From PVC group bacterium (lineage in GTDB: Bacteria > GCA-001730085 > JADFSZ01): a stretch of DNA of 11,139 nt. Positions within the stretch are counted from its first letter, which is position 1. The number at the start of each line of letters is the position of its first letter. Positions 1-6,920 of this stretch are shown here, one piece after another. The stretch covers positions 1-11,139 of the forward strand of contig JADFSZ010000042.1 in the NCBI GenBank assembly GCA_022560555.1, read 5' to 3'. A program made the position numbers and the translations under genes. The notes below the pieces were generated by a model that ran no database searches, was not told the origin of the DNA, and saw only the letters and a list, made by a program, of their open reading frames with translations.

Positions 1-73
1 CGATCCCAATTTTAACCCGTGAAGAGGTGCGGATTTTTGAAGTTATTTTTCGGATCAAGTCAAATTCATTCAC
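1..73 (-). CDS. thiL: Thiamine-monophosphate kinase ThiL, N-terminal 24 codons (runs off window)
   Basis: ThiL phosphorylates thiamine monophosphate to thiamine diphosphate using ATP, the last step of cofactor synthesis in the cytoplasm. Only the start is present. From a GTG at 71-73 the minus strand reads (M)NEFDLIRKI, then TSKIRTSSRVKIGI, and a final G of a GGN codon at position 1. This matches the usual ThiL opening: an acidic-aromatic 'EFxLI' helix followed about 15 residues later by a V-x-x-GIG strand that normally continues into the metal-binding GDDAA motif, which lies outside the window. GTG is chosen because a perfect GGAGG (minus strand, 81-85) lies 7 bases upstream and the family's conserved N-terminus starts here. 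It follows caxA by 86 bases in the same direction. The identification rests on 24 residues plus the ribosome site, so it is likely but not certain. Confidence 0.72.
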   Translation of the reverse strand, partial: MNEFDLIRKITSKIRTSSRVKIGI

Positions 74-90
74 ACTCGGCCCTCCGGGCC
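74..90 (-). promoter_or_regulatory. thiL ribosome-binding site inside a small GC-rich hairpin
   Basis: On the minus strand GGCCC-GGA-GGGCC (78-90) is a perfect 5-base-pair stem with a 3-base loop. The Shine-Dalgarno core GGAGG (81-85) is made of the loop plus the first bases of the 3' stem arm, 7 bases before the GTG start. The ribosome site could therefore be partly occluded when the hairpin is closed. No run of T follows on the minus strand, so it does not look like a terminator. The SD assignment is strong. A regulatory role for the hairpin is inference, and no riboswitch-type (for example TPP) element was recognised in the short leader. Confidence 0.6.
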
Positions 91-92
91 TC

Positions 93-160
93 AAGTTTCT
101 AGTTTCTTGTTTCTTGTTTCTTGTTTTAACCAGAGACTAGCAACCAGAGACAAGAAACTT
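93..160. repeat. Heptamer-based imperfect inverted repeat (TTTCTTG type) between caxA and thiL
   Basis: On the plus strand, 96-123 is four 7-base units (TTTCTAG then three TTTCTTG). The arm 130-160, read on the minus strand, also runs in 7-base units (TTTCTTG, TCTCTGG, TTGCTAG, TCTCTGG). Pairing 93-123 with 130-160 gives 24 matches of 31 by hand count, around a 6-base loop TTTTAA. Four of the seven mismatches fall exactly seven bases apart (arm positions 9, 16, 23, 30). The outer end of the right arm (160) lies inside the caxA stop codon (160-162). With the thiL leader it fills the whole 86-base gap. No T-run follows the hairpin, so it is not an ordinary intrinsic terminator. Confidence 0.8.
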
Positions 161-1122
161 TACCTTCTCCACACCAAATACACCAGATACACAACATAAC
201 TCACAAGGAATAAAACCGCTTCCCAACGATCCAAACGATGGCGCTTCCCCGTGGCCATAAACATCATAAGCATAAGGCCCCCAACAATGGAAATAGCAAT
301 ATCAACATTTAAAAACCGAACAAATGGAATATGATTCAATAATCCGCACAGCCCTAATACAAACAAAATATTCATCACGCATGAACCAATAATATTTCCA
401 ACGGCAATATCAAATTTGCCCTTTCGGACGGCTTGAACGGATGTCACAAGTTCAGGCAGGGATGTCCCCACGGCAATCACAGTTAAACCAATAAAAGCTT
501 CACTGATGCCGAAACTTTCGGCCATAGCCACAGCCCCCCGAACCGTCAATTCTCCGCCGACACCTAATGTCAATGCTCCTCCAAGTAAATACACGGCTGA
601 CCAGCCGGGCGTCAACGCCTTCACATCAGACGAAACCAAGTCTTTTGTATGATCCCTTCGTAAGCTAAATGTGTATCGTATGAATGCAACCAATAATACA
701 AGAAATGTAATGGCTTCCCAGCGATTAAGGCCAAAACTAACGGAAGAATCCATCCACGTTTCATTCAAAAATCCAAAAAGCACTAGAGTAATGAGCAAAT
801 AGAAGGGAATTTCTTTTCTGATAGTGCTAGAGCCGATATCAATAGGTCGTATCACACCTGCTATACCCATAACCAAAAAAATATTTGCGATGTTGCTGCC
901 GATGATATTACCCAAAATCAATTCTGTGTTATGGGATATGGTCCCGATGATCCCGACAACGAATTCCGGGGCCGAGGTCCCAAGAGCCACAACGGTTAAC
1001 CCGATTGCGAGCTCTGAAATCCCCGCCTTTCGAGACACATTCACCGCTCCATCCACAAGCCACGCGCCTCCTTTAACAAGGAGACCAATACCAGTTCCAA
1101 GAAATATCCAGTTGAGATACAT
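160..1122 (-). CDS. yrbG: Calcium/sodium antiporter, YrbG/CaxA family (CaCA superfamily)
   Basis: A 320-residue inner-membrane cation exchanger expected to exchange Ca2+ for Na+ (or K+/H+) across the cytoplasmic membrane; the true ion specificity cannot be read from sequence. It has the inverted duplication of the CaCA superfamily: alpha-1 with GTSAPE at residues 48-53 and GNIIGSN at 71-77, and alpha-2 with GTSLPE at 219-224 and GNIIGSC at 242-248. The two acidic residues of the ion site (E53, E224) are present. About ten hydrophobic segments fill the chain, with a basic hydrophilic loop near 153-170 between the halves. Length is normal for bacterial YrbG proteins. The ATG at 1120-1122 is 19 bases after the stop of the DUF4404-like gene; an AAGGA overlapping that stop is rather far upstream (about 16 bases). 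Oddity: Cys248 replaces the usual Asn of GNxxGSN in alpha-2. Confidence 0.93.
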   Translation of the reverse strand: MYLNWIFLGTGIGLLVKGGAWLVDGAVNVSRKAGISELAIGLTVVALGTSAPEFVVGIIGTISHNTELILGNIIGSNIANIFLVMGIAGVIRPIDIGSSTIRKEIPFYLLITLVLFGFLNETWMDSSVSFGLNRWEAITFLVLLVAFIRYTFSLRRDHTKDLVSSDVKALTPGWSAVYLLGGALTLGVGGELTVRGAVAMAESFGISEAFIGLTVIAVGTSLPELVTSVQAVRKGKFDIAVGNIIGSCVMNILFVLGLCGLLNHIPFVRFLNVDIAISIVGGLMLMMFMATGKRHRLDRWEAVLFLVSYVVYLVYLVWRR

Positions 1123-1141
1123 TCGCGTAAACCCGGTGTCC

Positions 1142-1405
1142 TTAAATGCCCATTTGACTTAACATCTCGACAACGTGGCCAATTTGAGAGGCCAGTTTTG
1201 GGTGGGTTCTCTCAAAATGATCGACATATTGCCGCAAACGATCCTTGAGATTTTTGCGGTCATGATCCGCATCTTCAAAATAGTCAATAAGCTGCTGCAC
1301 ATCAAAAATGACCTTTTGAATCCGGTCCTTATCCTCGACCTCATGAGTTTCGTTTAATTCGCTTTTTAATACCTCTAAAATCTCAACAAGTTTCTCTCGA
1401 TCCAT
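1142..1405 (-). CDS. DUF4404-like small helical protein
   Basis: An 87-residue, highly charged protein with no signal peptide or membrane segment, so probably cytoplasmic. It appears to be two or three amphipathic helices: residues 1-22 (MDREKLVEILEVLKSELNE), 25-47 and 52-87. The C-terminal pattern, an F-E-x-x-HP motif (residues 63-68) followed by a hydrophobic helix ending in LSQMGI, resembles the DUF4404 family, whose members are of similar size and of unknown function. That family match is from memory of the pattern. The start is well supported: ATG at 1403-1405 has a purine-rich GGAAAGGAAG about 7 bases upstream and lies 1 base after the stop of the preceding gene, indicating translational coupling. 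No function can be assigned. Confidence 0.8.
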   Translation of the reverse strand: MDREKLVEILEVLKSELNETHEVEDKDRIQKVIFDVQQLIDYFEDADHDRKNLKDRLRQYVDHFERTHPKLASQIGHVVEMLSQMGI

Positions 1406-1406
1406 T

Positions 1407-2072
1407 TCACTCTTCCTTTCCTAACTGTGAGGTGTCTGAACGATCAATGGCATCCGGTAAATGAGCCTCCCCGGTCCAATACGGAACATCTGACAAATTG
1501 AATTCCATCCGTGTTTTTTTGTCCGGTTCATACTTTAAAGATCCGATATTTGAAACAGCGTCTAACTTCCATCCATCCGTTTCATAATTAAATTTCATAA
1601 AACTATATGTTACGCGCGGCAGCTCATCAAGCCCCACCATATCAGAATCTGCCACATACAGGAGCCCTGCTCTGTTTTTTGTCTCGTATATACGAACAAA
1701 TTCCAAATCAAATAGATTCTTATAATACGTCTTCATTCCCCTCAATAATGTGCTGTCGATTTCACGATTCAATGGCCCTAAAATATTGGATATTCGAACC
1801 TTGCTTTCTTTTGAAATAAACAGCTGATAAGTAGAAGCATCCCCAAGCGTGATCGATTCATACACATTTTGATAGACCAACTCGAGCTGCCCTCTTAAAT
1901 CTAGCGGAGCGTGATCATTTTTATTTGATGTATCTTGCAAATCCGTATCCGCTACATTTTCAAAACCCGGATCCGCTACTTTGGGCACCATCTCAGCTGA
2001 CTTGGAGCCAAGGTCATTCGCGGTTAAAACCACGAGAGCTGTGACCCCTAATAAAATCAGTAAGCGCTTCAT
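1407..2072 (-). CDS. Exported or membrane-anchored hypothetical protein, possibly NTF2-like
   Basis: A 221-residue protein I do not recognise by name. Residues 1-18 (MKRLLILLGVTALVV...) form a signal peptide or N-terminal anchor; no lipobox cysteine is present. A low-complexity acidic linker (about 30-58) precedes a single alpha/beta domain (about 60-195). That domain begins with a helix plus a 'GDA' turn (residues 78-80), which is often seen in NTF2-like domains, and contains a strand ending in ETDGWKLDAV (164-173), similar to the final strands of that fold. The NTF2-like reading is inference. A TTG at 2100-2102 overlapping the gltX stop would add 10 residues including a cysteine, but ATG 2070-2072 has a GAGGA 5-6 bases upstream and starts the signal peptide cleanly, so it is preferred. 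It lies 26 bases after gltX and 1 base before the DUF4404-like gene. Confidence 0.78.
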   Translation of the reverse strand: MKRLLILLGVTALVVLTANDLGSKSAEMVPKVADPGFENVADTDLQDTSNKNDHAPLDLRGQLELVYQNVYESITLGDASTYQLFISKESKVRISNILGPLNREIDSTLLRGMKTYYKNLFDLEFVRIYETKNRAGLLYVADSDMVGLDELPRVTYSFMKFNYETDGWKLDAVSNIGSLKYEPDKKTRMEFNLSDVPYWTGEAHLPDAIDRSDTSQLGKEE

Positions 2073-2098
2073 AGCTGTCCTCAAGAACAAACATTTTT

Positions 2099-3562
2099 TC
2101 AAATCAACGGTCTTGCCTGCGCAGTTTGAATACGTTGCAATATTTTTTTCTTCTCCAAAAGAGCCACAGCGACATGAAGCTCAAGGCCCTCCTTTTTCCC
2201 TGTCAGCGCGATTCTTAAGGGCATATACAACTGCTTCCCCTTAACGTCAAGTTCACCTTGAATATCTTTTAAAACAGATTTGAACGCGTCAATATCTACT
2301 GTATCCATTGATTCTATTTTGCTTTGAAATAATTGAAGTACTTTTTGCCCCTCATCACTTCGAATAAACTCCACGGAAGCTTCTTCAATCTCCACTTCTT
2401 CATTCATGAACAACGCCGCATGTTGTGGAATTTCCGAAAGGCAATTCAGATACCCCCGCACAGCATCAACAACTTTTGAAATCCAGACAAATTCAGATTC
2501 ATTGACACCGTTTGGGTAATATCCCCCTTTTTGCAAATAGGGGATAGCGAGCCGCGTGAGTTTGTCAATCGGGGCTTGCCTGATATACATCCCATTCATC
2601 CAATTTAGTTTATCAATACCAAAAATAGCCGAAGATTTTGTCATCCCCTCAATGGAAAAAAGGTCTATTAATTCATCGCGTGTTAAGATCTCCCGGTCAT
2701 CTCCCGGAGACCATCCTAAAAGTGCTAAAAAATTACTGAACGCATCCGGCAAATATCCTAATTCCCGGTATTGATTGACAGACGTTGCGCCATGCCGTTT
2801 ACTCAGACGTGTTCCATCGGGACCCATGGTCATCGACATATGAGCAAATAGAGGCAATTCACACCCAAAAGCATGGAACAACGCTATGTGCCTAGGCGTA
2901 TTCGGCAAGTGATCCTCACCACGAATCACATGAGAGATCTTCATCTCAATATCATCAACGACAACGGCAAAATGAAAAGAAGGGCCGCCGTCCGATTTAA
3001 ATATCACAAAATCCCCAATGAGCTGATGGTCAAATTCAACATCTCCCCGTATCAAATCTTTGACGACAATATTTTCCTCCGGCATCTTAAAACGAATAAC
3101 AGGCTTTCTGCCTTCTTGCTCAAATTTTTTGATTTGTTCATCTGTTAAATGCCGGCAGCGGTTATCATACCGGGGAGCTTGCCCGTTTTGAATCGCGTCC
3201 TTTCTGCGTATTTCCAGTTCTTCGGCACTGCAATAACATGTGTACGCAAGATCATTCGTTTGTAATTTTTTCAAGTAAGTCTTGTAAATATCTCTCCGCT
3301 CAGATTGCCGGTAAGGGCCGTTTTCTCCTCCGATATCCGGACCTTCGTCCCAATCAAGGCCCAGCCATTTTAAATCATGGTAAATCTCATCAATATAAAG
3401 CACTTCGGAGCGTTCAATATCAGTATCTTCAATACGCAGAATAAACTTGCCTTTATATTTCCGCGCAAAAAGATAGTTAAACAGCGCCGACCTCGCGTTT
3501 CCAACATGCAGCATACCGGTCGGGCTAGGGGCGAAACGAACACGGACTTTACTAGGAGACAT
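2099..3562 (-). CDS. gltX: Glutamyl-tRNA synthetase
   Basis: A class I aminoacyl-tRNA synthetase that charges tRNA(Glu) with glutamate in the cytoplasm; 487 residues, a normal bacterial length. The opening RVRFAPSPTGMLHVGNARS contains the HIGH-equivalent HVGN (19-22). The IEDTD motif is at 44-48, and the KMSKS-equivalent RLSKR (252-256) is followed by HGATSV. C109, C111 and C136 sit where the zinc-binding insert of some bacterial GluRS enzymes lies. The alpha-helical anticodon-binding half occupies roughly 300-487 and ends with the R-x-ALTG and LLEKKKILQRI patterns. The ATG at 3560-3562 has only a weak GGGAAA about 8 bases upstream. Whether it also charges tRNA(Gln) (non-discriminating type) cannot be decided from this window; gatCAB genes are not present here. 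Confidence 0.97.
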   Translation of the reverse strand: MSPSKVRVRFAPSPTGMLHVGNARSALFNYLFARKYKGKFILRIEDTDIERSEVLYIDEIYHDLKWLGLDWDEGPDIGGENGPYRQSERRDIYKTYLKKLQTNDLAYTCYCSAEELEIRRKDAIQNGQAPRYDNRCRHLTDEQIKKFEQEGRKPVIRFKMPEENIVVKDLIRGDVEFDHQLIGDFVIFKSDGGPSFHFAVVVDDIEMKISHVIRGEDHLPNTPRHIALFHAFGCELPLFAHMSMTMGPDGTRLSKRHGATSVNQYRELGYLPDAFSNFLALLGWSPGDDREILTRDELIDLFSIEGMTKSSAIFGIDKLNWMNGMYIRQAPIDKLTRLAIPYLQKGGYYPNGVNESEFVWISKVVDAVRGYLNCLSEIPQHAALFMNEEVEIEEASVEFIRSDEGQKVLQLFQSKIESMDTVDIDAFKSVLKDIQGELDVKGKQLYMPLRIALTGKKEGLELHVAVALLEKKKILQRIQTAQARPLI

Positions 3563-3615
3563 TTATCGATTTCCCATTTTTATTTTGTGATTTTAAGTTG
3601 TTTACCCGGATTTCT

Positions 3616-3708
3616 GTCATGAGTCATGCGCCATGAGAAATAGGCTCAACAAAAAAAACCTATCGATTGTTTCCGAAAGCACATTTTACATGTCACATGT
3701 CGATGTTC
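3616..3708. repeat. Two facing ATG-containing heptamer arrays between radA and gltX
   Basis: On the plus strand, 3616-3636 reads GTCATGA, GTCATGC, GCCATGA, and 3688-3708 reads ACATGTC, ACATGTC, GATGTTC: three 7-base units in each block. Reading the second block in reverse complement (GACATGTGACATGT) and setting it against GTCATGAGTCATGC gives 10 matches of 14, with the same 7-base phase. The right block runs into the radA stop codon (3707-3709). A terminator-like hairpin lies between the blocks. The arms are shorter and less similar than in the other gaps. No gene was seen in the 144-base gap. Confidence 0.6.
3651..3679 (-). terminator. Possible weak intrinsic terminator after radA
   Basis: On the minus strand, CTTTCG (3674-3679) can pair with CGATAG (3660-3665) around the 8-base loop GAAACAAT, with one T-T mismatch; a G and then eight T follow (3651-3658). 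The position, about 28 bases after the radA stop, is right for a terminator, but the stem is short and imperfect. It could attenuate rather than stop read-through into gltX. Confidence 0.4.
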
Positions 3709-5071
3709 AATATATTTCCGTCACTTCTAAAAAGTTTGCCTTCGCGATAATGTCCAAGCCTTTGATCGGCTCAAGACCCTTCTGATTATGAACGGATATC
3801 ACTGCTTTTTTAAAACCCATCTTTCTGGCTTCTTTCAAGCGTGTAGAAATCTGACTGACACCGCGCAGTTCTCCCCCCAGTCCAACCTCCGCGCAAAAAA
3901 TTACTTCTGTCTCAATGGACTTATCACGAAAGCTCGATCTGAGCGCCATGAGAACTCCTAGGTCCGATGCCGTTTCATCAATTTTTAATCCTCCCGCCAC
4001 ATTTACAAAAACGTCCTGATCACCCAAATGCTCATGCCCCCTCTTATCCAAAACAGCCATGAGCATGGACACTCGGTTGTGATCCAAGCCCGTGGTGGTT
4101 CTGCGTGGGGCACCAAAACTACTAGATGGACTCACCAAAGCCTGGATTTCAGCTAAAATGGGACGTGTCCCCTCCAGACAAACAACTATGACAGATCCGG
4201 ATATCGGCTGTGTTCGTTCGGATAAAAAGACTTCCGACGGATTTTTGACCTCCTCCAGCCCGGATGATTTCATTTCAAAAACCCCAATCTCATTGGTTGG
4301 TCCAAAGCGATTCTTAACGGTTCGTAAGATCCTGTAGTGCCCGTTACGCTCACCTTCAAAATAAAGAACCGTATCCACAATATGCTCGAGTACACGCGGT
4401 CCGGCTATTTGCCCGTCTTTGGTCACATGCCCGATCAAAAAAATGGAAATTCCTTCCCCTTTAGCTAAATACATCAAGTGAGCGGCACACTCCCGAACTT
4501 GCGACACACTTCCCGGGGCTGATGGTAAGTTCGGCTTAAAAACAACTTGAATCGAATCGATGACTAAAATCTGCGGTTTCATCTCTTTGACAAAGCGCGT
4601 GATTGTCTCCATATTTGTTTCAGAAACAACATACAGATCTGAGGTGCTTTCTCCTAATCTGTCGGATCTCATCTTCACTTGCCCAACAGATTCCTCCCCT
4701 GAAACATACAAAACTTTCTTACCCATTGATCCTAATGTTTTAGACACCTGCAAAAGCAGCGTTGATTTTCCAATTCCGGGGTCACCGCCAATCAGAACAA
4801 GAGACCCCCGAACAACGCCTCCGCCAAGAATCCGGTCAAACTCATGAATGCCTGACGGGAATCTAATCTCATCCCCGATAACAACCTCCCGAATAACTTT
4901 CGGAGCCAACGAAGAAAATTGTCGATGACTGAATTCTTCCTTAACAGGCATACTGACGGCTTCCTCCGTGATGGTATTCCACTCGCTGCATTCAGAGCAT
5001 CGTCCTACCCAAAAGGGAGATTCCGCGCCGCAGTTTTGACATACATATTTAATTTTGGATTTCGATTTCAT
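3707..5071 (-). CDS. radA: DNA repair/recombination protein RadA (Sms)
   Basis: A RecA-related ATPase that promotes branch migration at recombination intermediates and helps DNA repair; 454 residues from the chosen start, the usual length. The N-terminal four-cysteine zinc finger is complete (C11, C14, C25, C28). The RecA-like core has Walker A GGDPGIGKST (95-104), Walker B ILVIDS (167-172) and the RadA-specific KNRFG motif (252-256). The C-terminal third is the Lon-like domain (DLGVLMAL... and GLGGELRGVSQ). A longer frame reaches a TTG at 5125, but those 18 extra codons are translated intergenic repeat, so ATG 5069-5071 is used. It puts the first cysteine at residue 11, as is typical. There is no Shine-Dalgarno sequence before it; the heptamer element begins 8 bases upstream. 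Confidence 0.96.
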   Translation of the reverse strand: MKSKSKIKYVCQNCGAESPFWVGRCSECSEWNTITEEAVSMPVKEEFSHRQFSSLAPKVIREVVIGDEIRFPSGIHEFDRILGGGVVRGSLVLIGGDPGIGKSTLLLQVSKTLGSMGKKVLYVSGEESVGQVKMRSDRLGESTSDLYVVSETNMETITRFVKEMKPQILVIDSIQVVFKPNLPSAPGSVSQVRECAAHLMYLAKGEGISIFLIGHVTKDGQIAGPRVLEHIVDTVLYFEGERNGHYRILRTVKNRFGPTNEIGVFEMKSSGLEEVKNPSEVFLSERTQPISGSVIVVCLEGTRPILAEIQALVSPSSSFGAPRRTTTGLDHNRVSMLMAVLDKRGHEHLGDQDVFVNVAGGLKIDETASDLGVLMALRSSFRDKSIETEVIFCAEVGLGGELRGVSQISTRLKEARKMGFKKAVISVHNQKGLEPIKGLDIIAKANFLEVTEIY

Positions 5072-5079
5072 TTTATTTC

Positions 5080-5276
5080 GTAAATGGTACTTCGTAAATG
5101 GTAAATGGTTTAAAAACAAAAACAATAAATTACGAATAATATTCCAAATATGTATTATATTTTTTCCTAAATCTTTCCTTCCAACAATTTATAAATTTAA
5201 TTATTTATTATGATTTACAATTTTACGAATAAAAAAATTATAGATAACGATTTACAAATTACGATTTACTATTTAC
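5080..5276. repeat. Heptamer-based inverted-repeat element (GTAAATN type) between mlaD and radA
   Basis: Left arm 5080-5110 and right arm 5246-5276 are imperfect inverted copies: 25 of 31 positions match by hand count. Both are built of 7-base units of the form GTAAATN (left, plus strand) or their complement (right, for example TTACAAA, TTACGAT, TTACTAT at 5252-5272). The sequence TTCGTAAATGGTA at 5077-5089 repeats exactly 14 bases later (5091-5103), that is, two units. The 135-base spacer is very A+T-rich and holds a possible promoter but no gene. The right arm ends 9 bases from the mlaD stop codon and the left arm 8 bases from the radA start. It resembles the element at 6921-7055 in unit, arm length and placement. 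Confidence 0.8.
5154..5184 (-). promoter_or_regulatory. Possible promoter for radA inside the repeat spacer
   Basis: On the minus strand a perfect TATAAT (5154-5159) is preceded by TTGGAA (5179-5184) with a 19-base spacer, slightly longer than ideal. Transcription would start about 75 bases before radA. The region is so A+T-rich that a chance match is quite possible, and no operator was seen. Confidence 0.3.
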
Positions 5277-5285
5277 AGCTTCTTA

Positions 5286-6140
5286 TCATCTCCGTCCGGA
5301 ACGGCGCGAATCATCATCTGTTTTATCCGGCTTTGGTTTTCTCACACGCGTCTTTCTCAGAAGCTTCCAGGGATGAGCGCGAATGTCTTTGACCAATGCT
5401 TCAAAATCCTCATAAATGGTATCATCCTTAAGGAGCCGGCCAAGAGTGCCTTCGGCTGTTTCAATGGATTCAAACATATTTTTCAGAAGATCCAGATTAG
5501 AGTTTAAAAGAGCTATAGCACGCGAAAAATCTTCCCGGTTTCCTTCAATAGTCGCATTGATATTGTCAGCAAGAATATGTATAGAATCCAAAGCTGCATT
5601 AAAATTGTTCATCAATTGCCCGGCACTCTGAGACAATTCAGGATCTCCCATAAAAGCATTAATTGACAAAACCGTTTTTTTCAATTCACCGAGAAGCTTT
5701 TCTCCCTCATTTAAAATCACAGTCAGTGTTGTCGGATCTTGACCGATGACATGATAACCATCCTTGATAAGCGGAGCCTGACTCAAAGGATCCACACGAA
5801 TTTCAATAAAACGCTCTCCCATAATTCCTTGACTCCCAATGGTGAAATTGGCGTCTTCTGGCAATTTAACCCGTTTTTTAACCCAGAGGACCAATTCCAC
5901 GTGACCAATGTCTTTCGCCAATTGGATCTGATCAATACGCCCCACTTCAACACCCGATAAGTACACAGGGCCTCCGACACTCAAACCACTAATATTCCTA
6001 AACGACACTCGGACCCTGTACCCCTTTTCAAAAACATTATCATCACTGAACAACACAATCATCATGCCCAGAAGAAGCAAGGCCACACTCACCATAATAC
6101 CAACCTTCAGTTCTAATCGCTCTTTTCTACGGTCTTTCAT
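5286..6140 (-). CDS. mlaD: MCE/MlaD family lipid-binding protein
   Basis: Membrane-anchored periplasmic subunit of an MCE phospholipid transporter; MlaD proteins form a hexameric ring with a hydrophobic pore that receives lipid from MlaE. This copy has 284 residues: a short basic cytoplasmic end, one transmembrane helix (about 13-31), the MCE domain (about 39-117) with the typical SGLSVGGPVYLSGVEVGRI (51-69) and GIMGERFIEI (105-114) motifs, then a long helical region (about 140-250). The end carries the 'DIRAHPWKLL' signature (252-261) common in MCE proteins and a charged Arg/Lys/Asp tail. It is longer than E. coli MlaD because of the helical extension. The ATG at 6138-6140 has AGAGG about 7 bases upstream and lies 31 bases after mlaF. 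No MlaC, MlaB or MlaA is encoded in the window. Confidence 0.95.
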   Translation of the reverse strand: MKDRRKERLELKVGIMVSVALLLLGMMIVLFSDDNVFEKGYRVRVSFRNISGLSVGGPVYLSGVEVGRIDQIQLAKDIGHVELVLWVKKRVKLPEDANFTIGSQGIMGERFIEIRVDPLSQAPLIKDGYHVIGQDPTTLTVILNEGEKLLGELKKTVLSINAFMGDPELSQSAGQLMNNFNAALDSIHILADNINATIEGNREDFSRAIALLNSNLDLLKNMFESIETAEGTLGRLLKDDTIYEDFEALVKDIRAHPWKLLRKTRVRKPKPDKTDDDSRRSGRR

Positions 6141-6171
6141 ATTTCGCCTCTTTTCACATTCTTAAATAATT

Positions 6172-6912
6172 TTACTTATGATCAATCAATTCCCCTTGGA
6201 TAAATCCTTTTAGAATCGGATCCTGAGAATTTTTAATTTCTTCGCATGTGCCTATAACCCTGATACCCCCCTCATGCAGAAGGGCAATCCTATCCGCAAT
6301 CATAAAGGCACTATGCATGTCATGCGTAACAACAATGGAGGTCACACCTAGCTTATTTTTCAAATCAATAATAAGCTTATTGATGGTGTTCGCCATAATC
6401 GGATCAAGTCCTGTTGTTGGCTCGTCGTAAAGTATAATGTCCGGATCATGAGCTATGGCCCGGGCCAGTCCGACTCTCTTTTTCATTCCCCCCGATAAAT
6501 CACTGGGCAGGGTGTCCATGACATGTTCCATACCGACAAGAGCCAGTTTTTCACGCACAATATTCTCAACATCCCTACCATTTGGAGTTTTTTGACTTTG
6601 ATATAAGACAAATCCGACATTTTCCTTTACCGTTAACGAATCAAACAGGGCTGCTCCTTGAAAAAGCATTCCAAATCTTTTTGTGATTTTCATTCGTTCC
6701 GCTTCATTCAGATTGGTAATATTAAAATCATCTAAAAATATTTGTCCGTGATCGGGATCTAAAAGAGTCATAATAATCTTTAACAAAACGCTTTTTCCCG
6801 CCCCGCTCGGCCCGACAATAACCAATGTCTCTCCATGATTGACTTCAAGGCAGAGATCATTGAGAACAACTTCGTTCCCAAAACTTTTTGATATATTTTT
6901 AAGCCGTAACAT
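6172..6912 (-). CDS. mlaF: MCE/Mla transporter ATP-binding protein MlaF
   Basis: Cytoplasmic ABC ATPase that powers lipid movement through MlaE; 246 residues. All nucleotide-binding motifs are intact: Walker A GPSGAGKS (34-41), Q-loop Gln85 in MLFQGAALFDSLTV (the AALFDSLTV stretch is characteristic of MlaF), signature LSGGM (139-143), Walker B IILYDEP (159-165) with catalytic Glu164, and switch His197. The frame extends to a codon at 6954, but those 14 residues come from the intergenic repeat, so ATG 6910-6912 (MLRLKNISKSFG) is taken as the start. No Shine-Dalgarno sequence precedes it; the repeat arm begins 8 bases upstream. It is separated from mlaE by 147 bases of repeat element, unusual within an mla operon, where the genes are normally contiguous. 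Confidence 0.96.
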   Translation of the reverse strand: MLRLKNISKSFGNEVVLNDLCLEVNHGETLVIVGPSGAGKSVLLKIIMTLLDPDHGQIFLDDFNITNLNEAERMKITKRFGMLFQGAALFDSLTVKENVGFVLYQSQKTPNGRDVENIVREKLALVGMEHVMDTLPSDLSGGMKKRVGLARAIAHDPDIILYDEPTTGLDPIMANTINKLIIDLKNKLGVTSIVVTHDMHSAFMIADRIALLHEGGIRVIGTCEEIKNSQDPILKGFIQGELIDHK

Positions 6913-6920
6913 TTTAAATA

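Noticed and set aside
3-140. Open frame on the plus strand from the window edge to a TAG at 138-140
   Set aside because: It is the complement of the thiL start and the TTTCTTG repeat; the minus-strand frame has a family match and a proper Shine-Dalgarno sequence, and the last third of the plus frame is repeat.
3641-3665. ATAGG / CCTAT pairing across the A-run before gltX as a terminator
   Set aside because: Only 5 base pairs, and the T-run would be in the loop, not after the stem; the overlapping CTTTCG/CGATAG stem is better placed.
5072-5125. Extended radA start at a TTG
   Set aside because: The added residues are translated heptamer repeat, and the internal ATG gives the normal distance to the zinc finger.
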